Source of the DNA: Micrasema longulum
Taxonomy: Eukaryota > Arthropoda > Insecta > Trichoptera > Brachycentridae
Assembly: GCA_022494885.1 (NCBI GenBank)
Contig: JAGVSM010004551.1
Coordinates: 62,001-126,000 of the forward strand
DNA: 64,000 nt
Direction of reading: 5' to 3'
Shown one piece after another: positions 62,843 through 64,000 of this stretch. A program made the position numbers and the translations under genes. The notes under the pieces were generated by a model that had not been told where the DNA came from, made no database searches, and saw only the letters and a list, made by a program, of their open reading frames with translations. Position 1 is the first letter of the stretch; each line of letters starts with the position of its first letter.

Positions 62843-64000
62843 AATGTGTAGTTAATAATAATAAAAAAGATTTATAGTAAAACAGTAAAAAATAGAAGAA
62901 AAGTAGTAAAAAAGAGATGGATTTTAGGTTTGTTAATCTAACATAGGCACACAAATTCAGCACAAATAAACATTAATAGACCTTTGCATGAGTTTATCAT
63001 ACAAACAGATGGATCTCTGGTTCATCGGTTATTGTTGCAAAGTCAGTTATACCCACTTCCTATGTATAATCAAATAAGCAGTATGTATAGTCTAGGTAGC
63101 AAGTATGATTGCTTGTATAAATAATGTTTCAGGGATCTCAAAATAATTATTTTATTTATTATGATTTCAAAATTAAGAAAATACGTAAAAATAATATATT
63201 AGAAATTTTAAAATAAATCTGCCGCTCTTTAATTTCTTTAAGAACTGGAGAAAATGAACCTTAAATTTCGTGTATATTATTATACGATACAAATTCTTAA
63301 TATTAAGTTATAGAAACACCCTTACAAATGAAATTTAACCCTGACAAAATACACTTAAATGCGATCCAAAACGTCGGTAAAGCGTTCAAAAAGCACAGGA
63401 AAACTCAAAGCGCAAATTTATCAACATTTCTACAAATTTAGTTTTTGTATTTTTATTACTACATGGTATCTTTAAATAAAAGTGTTATGTCTTCACGAAT
63501 TTCAGCAGTAATAACCTAATACACAAACCCTCAACGGCCCTAACATATTTATTAATTGCGTTGAGTAATAATTTAATTCGGACAATTATGCAATTCATTG
63601 AATTGAGTGAGATGAATGGCCAAGCTTCATTACCAGACATCACGTTTGCTGGCGACAAGCAATCTATGTTATGTAGAAGCTAATACAATTTCCTCAATAC
63701 AGTTTTCGGCTCAATAAACGCAACATCAAGCCTGCCTTCTATAGAGCGATGCCTTTTAGAGAAGTCTATCAATACAGGGCCCGATCACGGATCTAAATAT
63801 AAGACCTGTGAGGCTAATGAAGTTTGTTACTAAATCCTTGGAACACGTAGCTTAAGGCTGTGGTCGGGTAAAACGCACAAAAAATTAGGAAATCATACGA
63901 TTTTGCCATTTAAAGCTACTGTTTTTTTTTAAATCACGCAAATATTTTTTTTTTAAAAACATTAATTAAATAAAATTAAAAGTATTTTTATTGAAAAATA
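62843..64000. other. AT-rich end of window; one hammerhead-like relic
   Basis: I recognise no gene. A hammerhead-like relic at 63338-63378 is listed separately. The rest is AT-rich, with a somewhat less AT-rich patch near 63600-63860 holding no frame. Confidence 0.4.
63338..63378 (+). ncRNA. Possible decayed hammerhead (PLE-like end)
   Basis: The order is ACC, CTGACAA, a 20-nt segment ending GCGATCC, AAAACGTC, GGT. Box I (G8 to A), an A-rich box II and a short palindromic ACGT stem III before C17 are in hammerhead order, and ACC/GGT could form stem I. Stem II no longer pairs. This is a weak candidate. Confidence 0.3.

Noticed and set aside
1..64000. LTR retrotransposons or endogenous viral genes
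   Set aside because: I found no long direct terminal repeats with TG...CA ends, no integrase or protease motifs and no gag-like frame.

Overview
The window reads as non-coding, AT-rich DNA from an animal, most likely an insect or other arthropod. The evidence is the mobile-element repertoire: many 5'-truncated CR1/Jockey-group LINEs, two RTE-like LINE lineages, an I-like LINE with RNase H, a Penelope-like element (PLE) with a GIY-YIG domain, three tRNA-derived SINE families, hAT and Tc1/mariner-type elements, and Helitron-like repeats. I cannot name the order or species. I recognise no intact host gene, rRNA gene, genuine tRNA gene, LTR retrotransposon or CRISPR array. It looks like an intergenic or heterochromatin-like graveyard of nested, mostly decayed elements.

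Three repeat systems dominate. (1) HHR-1 (near 3.0, 3.6, 10.8, 20.3, 37.7, 46.9 and 53.5 kb) and HHR-2 (near 0.1, 16.2, 18.6, 31.5, 33.1 and 34.5 kb) are related retroelement ends carrying type I hammerhead ribozyme motifs. Each motif has a CTGANGA box, a stem-loop II, a GAAA box and a self-complementary ACCGGT stem III. One HHR-2 copy sits about 90 bp after the stop of a PLE GIY-YIG reading frame, so the group is best read as Penelope-like. Several copies are head-to-head pairs with a ribozyme motif at each outer end. (2) FB-380 is an unclassified repeat of about 380-390 bp, present as single units, head-to-tail tandems and inverted arrays (1.2, 4, 4.9, 8.3, 19.1, 25.5, 28.4, 31.6, 35.8, 39.7, 52.3, 54.6-57.6 and 61.3 kb). 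(3) A Helitron/Helentron-like family of about 1.2 kb (12.1, 13.1, 26.2 and 58.0 kb) has about four internal repeat units at one end and a hairpin at the other.

Layout. 0-5 kb: PLE and LINE ends, two SINE-1 copies, HHR-1 and FB-380 pieces. 5-8.3 kb: mostly featureless, with one CpG-richer block at 6.48-6.70 kb. 8.3-9.1 kb: tandem FB-380. 10.8-12.1 kb: HHR-1 split by LINE insertions. 13.1-15.8 kb: Helitron-like copy split by an RTE, then a hAT element with perfect 8-bp target duplications containing a SINE. 16.2-16.9 kb: PLE with GIY-YIG frame and hammerhead motif. 19.4-20.7 kb: perfect hairpin, SINE-2, HHR-1 pair. 21-24.4 kb: RTE and LINE fragments. 25-29.3 kb: FB-380, Helitron-like elements, RTE. 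29.35-31.4 kb: the longest LINE, with a reverse transcriptase broken by two frameshifts at A-runs. 31.5-36 kb: PLE ends, I-like LINE. 36.8-39.5 kb: RTE, HHR-1 palindrome, LINE. 40.8-44 kb: four LINE fragments and a MITE. 46-53.9 kb: SINEs, LINE 3' ends, a further PLE-like end, a young LINE inside FB-380, and the best HHR-1 pair. 54.2-57.7 kb: a 697-bp tandem duplication and a 1.8-kb inverted FB-380 array. 58-64 kb: Helitron-like copy, RTE, LINE, hAT MITE and a LINE 3' end nearly identical to the one at 49.3 kb.

There are no cooperating host genes. The functional logic is that of elements and their parasites: PLE ends with ribozymes for RNA processing, and SINEs and MITEs dependent on LINE and transposase enzymes. 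All coordinates for repeat boundaries are by eye and may be off by tens of bases.
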